DNA of 64,000 nt, from NCBI GenBank assembly GCA_963839165.1, contig CAWIUG010000005.1, forward strand, positions 434,001 to 498,000, in the 5' to 3' direction. Position 1 is the stretch's first letter; each line of letters opens with the position of its first letter. This stretch comes from DATFVA01 sp963839165. GTDB taxonomy: Bacteria; Bacteroidota; Ignavibacteria; Ignavibacteriales; Ignavibacteriaceae. Under the pieces are notes generated by a model that saw only the letters and a program-made list of their open reading frames with translations, had not been told where the DNA came from and did not search any database. Positions 27,363-36,329 of the stretch are shown piece after piece. Both the position numbers and the translations under genes were made by a program.

Positions 27363-28700
27363 TTAAACATCAATTATATGTTTGCTTTTAACATTAAAGC
27401 GTAAAGTGAGCAGTATAGCGGAGGTAGTTAGTCCCAATAATAATCCTATCCACACACCTACTATTCCAAGCTTAAATATAAATCCAAGCAGGTACCCAAT
27501 GGGTAGGGCAAGTAACCAGTAAGCAATAAATGTAATCAGTGTGGGTCCTTTAACATCAGTTAATCCCCGGAGTACACCGATTCCGACGGCCTGAACTCCA
27601 TCAGAAACCTGGAATAAAGCAGCAATTATTAAGATAGTTGAAGCAAATGAGATCACTTCGGGATTATCTATATAAAAAGAGGGAAGTATATTCCGGAATA
27701 TTATGAATACAATTCCGAATGTTCCCATTATTGAACCAGAAATCAATATTGCTGTAAATCCCGCCCTCCTGGTGTCTTCAATATTCTTCCGGCCAACAGC
27801 ATTTCCGACCCTGATACTCCCTGCAGCTGATACGCCCAAAGCACACATAAAGGATATGGACGCCAGATTTATCGCTATCTGATGAGCTGCAAGTTCATAG
27901 GTGCCAAGCCAGCCTACCATCACCACAGCAAATGAGAAGGCTCCAACTTCAAAGAAATATTGAATACCGCTGGGCAGACCTAATGCGAGGATCTTCTTTA
28001 TAATTTTTGTGTTAATGCTTTTGAAATGGAATGTTACATCATATCTCCTGAAGTGATTTGTTTTCATCACGTACAGCATAAGAATTACAGCCATAAATAT
28101 CCTTGATGCAAAAGTTGCCCATCCGGCACCGTCCAGGCCAAGCTGTGGTAATCCTACTTTTCCGAAAATTAATAGCCAGTTTGTGAGCACGTTTACAAGG
28201 TTTGCAAGCAGTACTACAATCATTGAGGGACGCATTATAGAAAAACCTTCAATAAACTGCTTATACGATGCAAAGATCATATAAGGAATTGTTGAAAATC
28301 CAAGAAGACGTGTATATGACTGCGCCTGCACAACAACATCAGGAGGCTGATCTATGTATGTAAGCAGAAAAGAGCCGCCAAAAATAGCTATAGCAATCAC
28401 TATACCGGTTACAACATTTATGAGGAGTGACTGCCGGAATAGTATTCCGCATTCTTCATATCTGTTCCCTCCAACGGCAATGGCTACAAGAGGAGTAACT
28501 GCGATGGAAATACCTAATCCTACAATTGATATGAGAATAAAAAGACTGTTTCCAACTGAAGCAGCAGCAAGGGGCACAGCACCAACACTTCCTACCATAA
28601 TACTGTCAACTACACCCATCATTATAAAACCCAGCTGGCCAATAATGACTGGATAAGCAAGCTCCAGAGTTTTTTTTATTTCTTTTCTATATTGATGCAT
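27363..28700 (-). CDS. MATE-family efflux transporter
   Basis: About 445 residues in twelve membrane segments with the two-lobed MATE pattern. Recognised by the N-terminal LELAYPVIIGQLGFIMMGVVDSIMVG, ISIAVTPLVAIAVGGNRYEE, and in the second half GLPSGIQYFFEVGAFSFAVVMVGWLG and AAGSIRVGNAVGR. These pumps expel cationic drugs or organic compounds using Na+ or H+; the substrate here is unknown. It lies alone, 150 bp upstream (in gene order) of the TonB receptor on the same strand. Confidence 0.92.
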   Translation of the reverse strand: MHQYRKEIKKTLELAYPVIIGQLGFIMMGVVDSIMVGSVGAVPLAAASVGNSLFILISIVGLGISIAVTPLVAIAVGGNRYEECGILFRQSLLINVVTGIVIAIAIFGGSFLLTYIDQPPDVVVQAQSYTRLLGFSTIPYMIFASYKQFIEGFSIMRPSMIVVLLANLVNVLTNWLLIFGKVGLPQLGLDGAGWATFASRIFMAVILMLYVMKTNHFRRYDVTFHFKSINTKIIKKILALGLPSGIQYFFEVGAFSFAVVMVGWLGTYELAAHQIAINLASISFMCALGVSAAGSIRVGNAVGRKNIEDTRRAGFTAILISGSIMGTFGIVFIIFRNILPSFYIDNPEVISFASTILIIAALFQVSDGVQAVGIGVLRGLTDVKGPTLITFIAYWLLALPIGYLLGFIFKLGIVGVWIGLLLGLTTSAILLTLRFNVKSKHIIDV

Positions 28701-28765
28701 TAATAATTATCGCTGAATTCATAAATATAAAAAATTCTTTATGGGTTATTCTTGCAAGCAAAAAA

Positions 28766-28791
28766 AAACCGGGATTGGCAATCCCGGTTTA
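28766..28791 (-). terminator. Terminator after the HEAT-repeat gene
   Basis: AAACCGGGATT/AATCCCGGTTT with a 3- to 4-base loop. On the minus strand it is followed by a run of nine T and lies about 30 bases after the stop. Confidence 0.88.
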
Positions 28792-28817
28792 GAGGAGGTT
28801 CTCTTATGAAGCAGCAA

Positions 28818-29261
28818 TTACTGGATTGCTACTTCACTATTTTTTTTAACAAGATCCTTTGCTCCGTACCTTTCTCTTAAATTCTGGTAATAAAAGATGG
28901 TGCACATTTTTCTTACCCGTAAGCTATTGTCGAACCTGATAGCCTGCTTCACCGCAAATGTGCCACGGGGATTATCAATTTTGAAGAGAGCCAGTGCGGC
29001 AACTATCCTTGCATTCTCTTCTTCTTCTGTTCTCAGCATTCTCATAAGTGGATGAACGGCTTCTTCTGCCCTGATTTCGCCTAACATAAAGGCTGAACTT
29101 GTCCTCAATCCGTAATTTTTGCTTTGAAGACCGATTAATAGGTTTTCGACGACGGCTTTCCTTATTTCGGGATTTTTAAGAGACTCCTTGTCAATCCCGA
29201 AAGAAGTAGAAATAAACAGAAAAAGAATTGAGCCTGATAGAGCCATTACCAATCTTAACAT
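28818..29261 (-). CDS. Exported HEAT-repeat-like protein
   Basis: A 147-residue protein with an N-terminal signal peptide (MLRLVMALSGSILFLFISTS, then FG). The rest reads as three to four HEAT-type helical repeats: IRKAVVENLLIGLQSKNYG, LRTSSAFMLGEIRAEEAVHP, then NARIVAALALFKIDNPRGT and LRVRKMCTIFYYQN. Such repeats are scaffolds for protein contact. No catalytic residues are seen and no partner is evident. It has its own terminator and a 180 bp upstream space. Confidence 0.7.
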   Translation of the reverse strand: MLRLVMALSGSILFLFISTSFGIDKESLKNPEIRKAVVENLLIGLQSKNYGLRTSSAFMLGEIRAEEAVHPLMRMLRTEEEENARIVAALALFKIDNPRGTFAVKQAIRFDNSLRVRKMCTIFYYQNLRERYGAKDLVKKNSEVAIQ

Positions 29262-29443
29262 ATCGACCTCTGATGCTTTGACATATTTAACTTGTCCAAA
29301 GGTAAGTTTACAGGATGGTCTTGTAAATTTATTTGGGATGGAAGGATGGGTTTAAGGATTTACCTCAATGAAACGATGACTAAAGATGACCTGGAAGAAT
29401 AAAGTTTCACCGTCATACTTATTTCTAAGGTATTATATCTGAA

Positions 29444-31243
29444 TTATTTTAGCAGAATAAGCTTTTTAGATATAGCGGAAATTCCGGGGTGACCGCCAAC
29501 TGAAGAACGCTCCAATCTGTATATATAAACTCCGCTAGCAAGTTTAGAGGCATTAAATCTGATATTATAGGTACCCGGTTTTTTTACTTCATTTACAAGT
29601 GCAGATACTTCTTTCCCTAAAATATCATAAACTTTTAGTGAAACTTCACTTTGATCGGGTATCGAGAAGCTGATTGTTGTTACAGGATTAAATGGATTAG
29701 GGTAATTCTGAAACAATTGAAAGTCGGGTTTCCCGTTGCTTTCAACCTCGGCAAACACAGGATTTGTCAATTCATAAGTAACCTTAAATTCTCCCCCCGT
29801 CCCTGAGGGAAGATTGAGTAATCGTTCCTCTGCGTTAAAATCGTTATAATCCGCACCGTCTTTTTTAATTTCTTTGATTTTGTATTTAGAGTTGGCAAAT
29901 GCCAGAGGGTTCATCTTTAATTCTCTGTCAGAATCCAGGGGCATAAAATTATAGTATAACGTTACCGGCTCCCCTTTGAAGAAAAGGTTCCCATAAAGGT
30001 AAGTATAATAACCAAGTTCTATTGAATGATAGCCTGCTTTACCGCTATTTCCTTTTTCGAGGCCCCAGATCTGTCCTCCATATCTTGTCCTGTCGGAATA
30101 TACTTCACCGTATTCATGATCAACAAAATACGTCATAAAAAAACTCAGGGTTTCGTCGGCCATCTGAAGATATTGAGATTCCCCTGTGAGATTGTACATC
30201 ATTAGTCCGGCAGTAACGGCCTGCTCCATCTGCCACCATGCTTTTGCAGTATCCACCTGACCCCACATAAGCATCTGACCCGTCTGACGATTAAAGTCCT
30301 TATAGGGCCCTCCCAGTTCGTGATCATAACCATTGTCCCATACATCTTGTATCAGGTCCCTCGCAGCCCTTACATAACCAGTATCGGGCATTAGCTGGTC
30401 TATTCTGCCGAGACACCAGCCTGCTTTTAAGACATGGCCCATTATTGTCATTGTTTCATTATTATTCCAGGCCCAATTGGAATAATATTCCTCTACAAAC
30501 CCAATGACCTGTTGAGGCATACTCCCATATAGATGGGTTAGAATATTATCAGCCAGCTGAAGAAGCCTGTCCCTGTAAACATTATCACCGGTGAGTAGAT
30601 AAAGTGAGAGGATGTTGGTAGTTATTGCATCTACCGTAGCATTGAAGCTCTTACCGGAGACTGTAGACCAGTTATAAGTTCCTGTATCAAAGAAGCCGAA
30701 TGCCTGCTGATCACTATCCCATAAATGATTTTCACTGCTGTTATAGCCTTTCATAAGCTGATTCCAATCATTTGTATCCCTCGTTGCCTCATAGTAGGCG
30801 GTAATGCCCAGCAGAGCATAATGCTGATCGAAAGCGGTTTTTACATCTTCAGGATTGATCGGGTTTCCGTACCTGTCATTACTATGGAACCATCCATCAT
30901 TTGAATTATCCCAGGCGTGCGCGTACATAAAATCAAGAGCATGCCGTGCCATTTCAAGGTATGACTGGTTACCTGTAAGCATATACGCTCTAACGAATCC
31001 ATAGGAATCCCTTGACTGAGATATAAGATCTTTGTTTGTGCCCCATTCTACTTTAAGGTTGCCGAATCTATCAACATTTGTATAGAAACCTCCGAATGTT
31101 GAATCATATACCTGTGTCCAGAATTGTGCACAGCTGTCTACATAAGGGATTGCCCTCGCAGGTTCCTGAAGGTAAGGTGACTCCGGAATATACTGCGCAT
31201 AACAAATATTTACCAGCAGCAGAAATATGTAAAATTTTTTCAT
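29444..31243 (-). CDS. Secreted AGE-family (N-acylglucosamine / cellobiose 2-epimerase-like) protein with T9SS sorting domain
   Basis: Signal peptide MKKFYIFLLLVNICYAQ; I start at ATG 31243 rather than 31255. Residues about 25-410 form an alpha6/alpha6 barrel with epimerase-like landmarks: DSTFGGFYTNVDRFGN, DLISQSRDSYGFVRAYMLTG, AFDQHYALLGITAYYEATRD, IMGHVLKAGWCLGR and WWQMEQAVTAGLMMYNLTG. The last about 80 residues are a type IX sorting domain (LFQNYPNPFNPVTTISFSIP, VYDILGKEVSALV, SGVYIYRL, ISKKLILLK), so it should be exported across the outer membrane. A sugar epimerase outside the cell is unusual, so the true activity on polysaccharide ends or another sugar is open. Confidence 0.82.
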   Translation of the reverse strand: MKKFYIFLLLVNICYAQYIPESPYLQEPARAIPYVDSCAQFWTQVYDSTFGGFYTNVDRFGNLKVEWGTNKDLISQSRDSYGFVRAYMLTGNQSYLEMARHALDFMYAHAWDNSNDGWFHSNDRYGNPINPEDVKTAFDQHYALLGITAYYEATRDTNDWNQLMKGYNSSENHLWDSDQQAFGFFDTGTYNWSTVSGKSFNATVDAITTNILSLYLLTGDNVYRDRLLQLADNILTHLYGSMPQQVIGFVEEYYSNWAWNNNETMTIMGHVLKAGWCLGRIDQLMPDTGYVRAARDLIQDVWDNGYDHELGGPYKDFNRQTGQMLMWGQVDTAKAWWQMEQAVTAGLMMYNLTGESQYLQMADETLSFFMTYFVDHEYGEVYSDRTRYGGQIWGLEKGNSGKAGYHSIELGYYTYLYGNLFFKGEPVTLYYNFMPLDSDRELKMNPLAFANSKYKIKEIKKDGADYNDFNAEERLLNLPSGTGGEFKVTYELTNPVFAEVESNGKPDFQLFQNYPNPFNPVTTISFSIPDQSEVSLKVYDILGKEVSALVNEVKKPGTYNIRFNASKLASGVYIYRLERSSVGGHPGISAISKKLILLK

Positions 31244-31282
31244 TACGGATCTCACTCTCTAATACCCATTTCGTTAATAATT

Positions 31283-32737
31283 TTAATCTGTATAGTGTTT
31301 TATTACCTTTTTTATACTTTCTGTACAGACTGTGCAGAAAGGTTTTGCGCCCTTAGAAAACATAATACAGTCGATCATAGGCCTGTACATTCCATTAGAT
31401 GAATAACCTGCACCCTCGAATGCCCCGGTCATTCCCCAATACTTACTGCGATGAAGGAATTGATCAACTTCGTCACTGTGTTTTTTATCGAGATCGTTAT
31501 ATTTCTCTTTTAGTGAATCTATAACATTTTCATCGGCTTTGTTCCGCTGAAGCTGTGCGATTTTGGAATTTAGTTCTCTTCTTACTTTCTGCCAGGCAAG
31601 ATCAAACTTATCATATTCTTCTTTCTCCCAGGGAGTTGGTATTTCAATACCCGGCGTAACAAGGTTCTTCCATTTTAGATTTTCTTTATCAAGCAGGCGG
31701 GTGATGTTTGGCTCAACAGGTTCTAGTCCTTTTGGATAGAAATCATTGTAAGCTACATCAGAGGTATAATATTCATCTGCAAGTCCCGTGAATGAATGAC
31801 CGAATTCATGGAGGAAGATATAATCACTGAACTGATTATCAGAAATAAAAGTACAGTAAAAGTTATAGATGCCGCCGCCGCCGTAGCGTGACTCATTTAC
31901 CATAATATAAACAGCATCATAAGGCACATTGGCAGCGATATCCCGCATCGATTTATTATCTTCGGTAAGTATATACCGCTCTGAGCCAAGTGAATAATAT
32001 GTAGTGCTGAGAACCGTGTTTTTATATATCCCTGCGCCCGGATTGTCACAGCCGCTGTCGAGCGAGGCCTTGAAGACACCATATATATTGAAATTATTCT
32101 TGAGTGACTTATAAGGCTCCTGGTTCATAAACAGATCAGAGAAATGTTTCAGGTCCTTCTCAAATTTTGATTTTTCATCTTTCGTGTAGCCCTCGGCCAG
32201 GATAACCACATCCACCTTTTTATGGGGATCGCCTGAATAATACTGTTTATAAACCGTTATTCCTGAACTGTCTACTGCTTCATTTGATATATATATATCA
32301 GCAGGATCGATCACAATTGAATAAATTTCCTGAAGGTTATTTAGTGAATCCCTCTTATCGAGAGCAAACCTGATCTTATATTTTGGCGCGGGTATGATCG
32401 CGCTTTCCTGGAATGCTTTCTGGGTACCCTTCATAGCTTCATCACTTGTCTGGTACTCCTTGAAATAACTATCGAATCCTTTTGAATAAATAAGCTGACC
32501 TGACTTCTCATCATATACCTTATAATAATACGCTCCGTTATTGAAGTTATCTATGAGCTTTTCAGGATTTCCGGCCCAGATTCCGTACTCGTAATAATGA
32601 TCGGGAGTGATGAGTTCTGTTGTTGAATTTCCAATATGATAATAATCGATCCTCATCGTTCTATCATAAAAATAATCATTAAATGATTGAGCACAGAGAA
32701 AGGATGCGGAGAAGACTAAAAGTATAAGAGTTTTCAT
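31283..32737 (-). CDS. M64 (IgA peptidase-like) metallopeptidase, exported
   Basis: The signal peptide ends at SFLCAQ. The zinc motif HEFGHSFTGLADEYY near residue 315 is the M64 signature. Supporting motifs are KKVDVVILAEGYTKDE, YGVFKASLDSGCDNPG, ESRYGGGGIYNFYCTF and, at the end, GAGYSSNGMYRPMIDC. Between the zinc motif and the C terminus there is a charged, coiled-coil-like insert of about 60 residues (LAWQKVRRELNSKIAQLQRN and on). It has no type IX sorting domain, unlike its neighbours, so it may stay periplasmic. The next gene on the strand starts 40 bp further on. Confidence 0.9.
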   Translation of the reverse strand: MKTLILLVFSASFLCAQSFNDYFYDRTMRIDYYHIGNSTTELITPDHYYEYGIWAGNPEKLIDNFNNGAYYYKVYDEKSGQLIYSKGFDSYFKEYQTSDEAMKGTQKAFQESAIIPAPKYKIRFALDKRDSLNNLQEIYSIVIDPADIYISNEAVDSSGITVYKQYYSGDPHKKVDVVILAEGYTKDEKSKFEKDLKHFSDLFMNQEPYKSLKNNFNIYGVFKASLDSGCDNPGAGIYKNTVLSTTYYSLGSERYILTEDNKSMRDIAANVPYDAVYIMVNESRYGGGGIYNFYCTFISDNQFSDYIFLHEFGHSFTGLADEYYTSDVAYNDFYPKGLEPVEPNITRLLDKENLKWKNLVTPGIEIPTPWEKEEYDKFDLAWQKVRRELNSKIAQLQRNKADENVIDSLKEKYNDLDKKHSDEVDQFLHRSKYWGMTGAFEGAGYSSNGMYRPMIDCIMFSKGAKPFCTVCTESIKKVIKHYTD

Positions 32738-33055
32738 AATTATTTTTCTCGTTAATGATATCTACAAATTTATCAAAGAGGAAAGAGAGTTGAAAGTAAG
32801 CTTTTAACGCAACCGCAATTAAGAAAAGCATATCGCAGTTCATGTACTCCGGGATATTCTAGAGGATGTCTCGCGGGTACAGGCCGGAAGATGGCCGAAT
32901 GAAGCCCGGAAGAAATAGGGAGATTTAGGACAGAGCACCCCTGATATTTTAACTACCATACAAATCTGATAGAATTTGTATCAATAAATGGCAAAAGTTA
33001 ACAGATCTAAAAAGGTCACCTTAAATAGATCTTTTTAAGACAGCCTTTTTACTTG
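32738..33055. other. Intergenic region between the M64 gene and the tRNA-Ser
   Basis: This 318-bp AT-rich stretch must carry the M64 promoter on the minus strand. No open frame, repeat or clear hairpin was seen. Confidence 0.5.
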
Positions 33056-33144
33056 CGGAGAGACAGGGATTCGAACCCTGGGTAGGACAAACGCCCCACA
33101 ACGGTTTTCGAGACCGTCCCGTTCAACCACTCCGGCATCTCTCC
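33056..33144 (-). tRNA. tRNA-Ser (anticodon CGA)
   Basis: On the minus strand the acceptor arm GGAGAGA (33144 onward) pairs with TCTCTCC near 33057, with discriminator G. The D arm is GCCGGAGTGGTTGAAC, the anticodon stem ACGGT/ACCGT has loop CTCGAAA with CGA, a long variable arm follows, and the T arm is CAGGG-TTCGAAT-CCCTG. The long variable arm is the class II serine form. The 89-base gene encodes no CCA. Confidence 0.95.
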
Positions 33145-33174
33145 TGATTTACCATTATTCAAATTTACTTTTTT

Positions 33175-33239
33175 GAGACCGCCCAATTTCCGCAGAGCGG
33201 GATTGCGCTTCGCTTAACGATCACTCCGGCAACTCTCTG
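33175..33239 (-). pseudogene. Fragment resembling the 5' half of tRNA-Ser
   Basis: The minus strand reads CAGAGAGTTGCCGGAGTGAT near 33239, close to the 5' end of the neighbouring tRNA-Ser (GGAGAGATGCCGGAGTGGTT). After about 27 unrelated bases it continues GGGCGGTCTC, matching the 5' anticodon-stem stretch GGGACGGTCTC of the same tRNA. There is no 3' half. It looks like a partial duplicate or a scar of insertion beside the tRNA. Confidence 0.5.
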
Positions 33240-33427
33240 TAATCTAAGTTTATAAGAAAATAAAATACTTACATAAAAATTAACACTAATCACTAAGTAA
33301 AAATATATCTTAACCTCGTTAATCAGGAGACATTACAAAACCTGGAATCAAGGGGATAAATTACAATATTATACTTTTTAATTTTAGAACGTTTAAATTC
33401 AGAAATCTGTTGATGAGGTCTGTATTT

Positions 33428-33458
33428 TTGGTAAAGGGAGGGCTAATTTTTATATTTG
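33428..33458 (+). promoter_or_regulatory. Bacteroidota-type promoter of the second tRNA-Ser
   Basis: TTG at 33428-33430 and TATATTTG at 33451-33458 fit TTG and TAnnTTTG with a 20-base spacer. The tRNA begins 12 bases after the -7 element, which fits a transcript starting at or just before the mature 5' end. Confidence 0.65.
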
Positions 33459-33470
33459 CATCTCCTTTCC

Positions 33471-33557
33471 GGAAAGGTGCAGGAGTGGTTTAACTGGCAC
33501 GCTTGGAAAGCGTGTGTACGGGTAACCGTACCGAGGGTTCGAATCCCTCTCTTTCCG
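33471..33557 (+). tRNA. tRNA-Ser (anticodon GGA)
   Basis: The acceptor GGAAAGG pairs with TCTTTCC (one G-T pair), discriminator G at 33557. The anticodon stem CACGC/GCGTG encloses TTGGAAA with anticodon GGA. A long variable arm (TGTACGGGTAACCGTAC) and T arm GAGGG-TTCGAAT-CCCTC confirm serine type. No CCA is encoded. It is the divergent neighbour of tRNA-Ser(CGA). Confidence 0.96.
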
Positions 33558-33562
33558 CAAAT

Positions 33563-33593
33563 AAAAAAGCCCGATTAGATTTGGGCCTTTTTA
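33563..33593 (+). terminator. Terminator after tRNA-Ser(GGA)
   Basis: An A-rich left arm ending GCCC pairs with GGGC plus a T run (GGGCCTTTTT), with one mismatch, starting 6 bases after the tRNA. Confidence 0.7.
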
Positions 33594-33597
33594 TTTT

Positions 33598-33922
33598 CAG
33601 AACCTCAAAAAATGTACCTTTGTAAGCAGTCCTCCCCGGAATCTTTTCCACAATAAAGCTAAAGTCGTTGCGTAGTCAATTTAATCAGAACCTCAAAAAG
33701 TGGCGGGTTTTCATTGTAATCTTTTTGTGAATGAGTTGACTTTTGGAGAGATTAATTCTTATTTTATTCAAAGAATATCTTTAGGGTACAATTTTCTAAT
33801 TAATCTGAAAACTGGCCCTTGAAAATTTGATCGAATGCTTTCGCAGGAGAGAAATGAAAGCTTTAGATAAATTCCCCCGTTTTTCAGCACAATGTTCCGA
33901 TATTTTTCTATTCAGAGAATAA
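33598..33922. other. Intergenic region upstream of the histidine kinase
   Basis: The 325 bp contain two copies of CAGAACCTCAAAAA (at about 33598 and 33686), the second followed by GTGGCGGG. The 14-mer CAAAAAGTGGCGGG here is also present, inverted, near 5472. A small minus-strand frame at 33796-33990 has no ribosome site and overlaps the kinase, so I do not call it. The kinase promoter is not obvious. Confidence 0.4.
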
Positions 33923-36274
33923 ATGATGGTTAAGAGAATAAAATATCTCTGGTTATCCATTATACCCTTAATCGTCTGTATCTTATTCATTATTGCACTG
34001 AATAAATACCCGATGGGGTGGAATGATATTATTGTCCAAGACAGTGTTGTTGTCCAAATAAATCCGGGGAGCCCCTATGCAGACGCAGGTGTTAGAAAAA
34101 GTGATAAACTTATATCATTCAATGGAAATTCAAACATTACATTTTTAGAGGAAGGGAATCCATACGATACATGGCTGCCTTATGAAGCAGGGACTACTTA
34201 TTATATTTCTCTTCAAAGAGACGGTAAAATTCTCAAATTCAGTATATTATTTCCTTCATTATGGTCAACCGACAAAGTATTCTTCATTTTTTATATTACA
34301 TTAATAATTCTTGTAATCTTTACAGGAATTTTTATTTTATTGAAAAGACCTGGAGATAAATCTGCCAGGATATTTTATTTCTTCAGTCTCATCTTGGCAA
34401 TCAGTTCTCATACGCGGCATTTTCTGATAGCTTCTTCTTACGTTCCCAGCTTATTCTTCCTGGCTAGCTATCCTTTTATTTCAATACTATATTTTCATTT
34501 TCTAACCGTTTTTCCTCAAAATAATAAACTTAATAAGAGCTTAAAACGTGCGTTAATTTTAATGTATGCTTGCGGCATCTTTTTTAGTTTATTTAATTCC
34601 GTCACTTATCTGAATTTTATTTTGTTCAAGATACCCCAGTACAATATTTTTGATCCAATTGCCAGAGTAGCGGCAAATGTCTGGATGGGTATCTCAGTGC
34701 TTCTGGTTGTTGTCTACAGCTTCATCAGATACCGGTATCTCGAGGATTCATTTTCAAAAAATCAATACCGTTGGGTTATTACCGGGTTTCTTTTTGGTGT
34801 TTTTCTGCCAATGATTTTCGGACTTATGCAGCCGTTAACTCATATCAATGAAAAATTTATCTGGGCTAATTCTCCGAATATTCTTTTATATGTTAATGGA
34901 ATAGTAACGCCAATTATGCTTATTTGCTTCCTTTTCGCAATAATGAAATATAAGGTCTGGGATATAGAGCTCATCATAAAGAAGGGATTACTTTACTCGG
35001 GAGTTACATTTTCTATTATCGCAATATATTTTCTATCAATGTATCTGAGCGAATTTTTGCTTTCTGAATCATCCCGAACGACAAAATTTATTGCCATAAT
35101 AGCTGCAACGATAGCCTTCATACCTGTTAGGGAGGGAATTCAAAAAAAAGTAAACAAAATATTCTATCGTGAAAAATTTGATCCGGCCATGGCAATATAT
35201 AATTATGAAAATAAACTTATGGGAATTTATGAGACAGAAAAATTATATCCGGCAATTTTAGAAGAGATAAATAATATATTCTACTTTGAAGGTTGTAATA
35301 TCTATAAGTTGAAGCATGATAATATATTTGAAGAAGTATGTTCGGCTAAGAGGGATCCGGAATTAAAAACGGGATCAACTGATAAAAGCTCAGAAATACT
35401 ACCTGATTCTGAATTTGTTAGAAAACTTGGAATTATTAAACCTTTTGCCATTGGTGAATTGAATAATAAAAATTGCTTCCCGGATATTGAAATAATCACT
35501 CCCCTTACAAATGGAAAAAATATATTTGGATTTCTGGCATGCGGAAGGAAGAAATCCCACGAAATATTTACTCTACAGGACATTAAACTTCTTCAGATGC
35601 TCGCCCAAAGAACATTAAGTATAATAAATACATCTGATCTTTATAAGAAAGAACTGGAAAGGCAATTGCTTGTTGAAAGAGAAAGAGATCGCATCTCAAG
35701 AGATATGCATGATGAAATAGGCAGCAGTTTAACAAGAATATCAATAATCAGCCAGTTAATAAAGAAGAATTCTTCAGAACATGAAGAAGTAAATAAACTG
35801 ATTGAAGAAATCTCACAATCATCGCTTGAAACTATATCTAATATAAGTGAAATAATCTGGGCAATAAATCCAAACTATGATTCCCTGGACGACCTTGTCT
35901 CGTATCTTAACAATTATGCATCGAAATTTCTTGAAAGTACAGCGATCAATTATAAATTTTATGGACCCGATATATTGCCTGAACTAAAATTAACTTCAGA
36001 ACAAAGAAGAAATGTTTTTTTAACCGTTAAAGAAGCATTGAATAATGCGCTTAAATACTCAGAATCTTCTTTAATTATACTGGAAATCAAATTGGAGGAA
36101 GACTCTGTCACGATTCGCATTAAAGATAATGGAAAAGGATTCTGCACCGGAGAAAAATCATCAGGCAATGGTTTACGCAATATGAGAAAAAGGATAGAAG
36201 CGGCAGGAGGCAGTTTTTCAATTAGTTCTTCAGAAGGGAGCGGGACGGAAATTCAGCTAATGTTGAATGAATAA
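33923..36274 (+). CDS. Membrane sensor histidine kinase with PDZ-like, multi-TM and GAF-like regions (HisKA_3 type)
   Basis: The 783 residues have one N-terminal helix, an extracytoplasmic PDZ-like domain at about 35-110 (VQINPGSPYADAGVRKSDKL, YYISLQRDGK), about nine membrane helices at 115-395, a GAF-like domain at about 420-575, and a kinase core. The phosphorylation box ERDRISRDMHDEIGSSLTRI puts the acceptor His near residue 596, the NarX/DesK class. The ATPase part shows EALNNALKYSE (N box), DNGKGF and GNGLRNMRKRIEAAGG. The ligand is unknown. The response regulator follows 55 bp later and sorting-domain genes lie downstream. Confidence 0.9.
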   Translation: MMVKRIKYLWLSIIPLIVCILFIIALNKYPMGWNDIIVQDSVVVQINPGSPYADAGVRKSDKLISFNGNSNITFLEEGNPYDTWLPYEAGTTYYISLQRDGKILKFSILFPSLWSTDKVFFIFYITLIILVIFTGIFILLKRPGDKSARIFYFFSLILAISSHTRHFLIASSYVPSLFFLASYPFISILYFHFLTVFPQNNKLNKSLKRALILMYACGIFFSLFNSVTYLNFILFKIPQYNIFDPIARVAANVWMGISVLLVVVYSFIRYRYLEDSFSKNQYRWVITGFLFGVFLPMIFGLMQPLTHINEKFIWANSPNILLYVNGIVTPIMLICFLFAIMKYKVWDIELIIKKGLLYSGVTFSIIAIYFLSMYLSEFLLSESSRTTKFIAIIAATIAFIPVREGIQKKVNKIFYREKFDPAMAIYNYENKLMGIYETEKLYPAILEEINNIFYFEGCNIYKLKHDNIFEEVCSAKRDPELKTGSTDKSSEILPDSEFVRKLGIIKPFAIGELNNKNCFPDIEIITPLTNGKNIFGFLACGRKKSHEIFTLQDIKLLQMLAQRTLSIINTSDLYKKELERQLLVERERDRISRDMHDEIGSSLTRISIISQLIKKNSSEHEEVNKLIEEISQSSLETISNISEIIWAINPNYDSLDDLVSYLNNYASKFLESTAINYKFYGPDILPELKLTSEQRRNVFLTVKEALNNALKYSESSLIILEIKLEEDSVTIRIKDNGKGFCTGEKSSGNGLRNMRKRIEAAGGSFSISSSEGSGTEIQLMLNE

Positions 36275-36329
36275 TACAACTTTTGTGTGATTGCTTACTG
36301 CAATTTAATTGAATAATTTGAAATATCAT

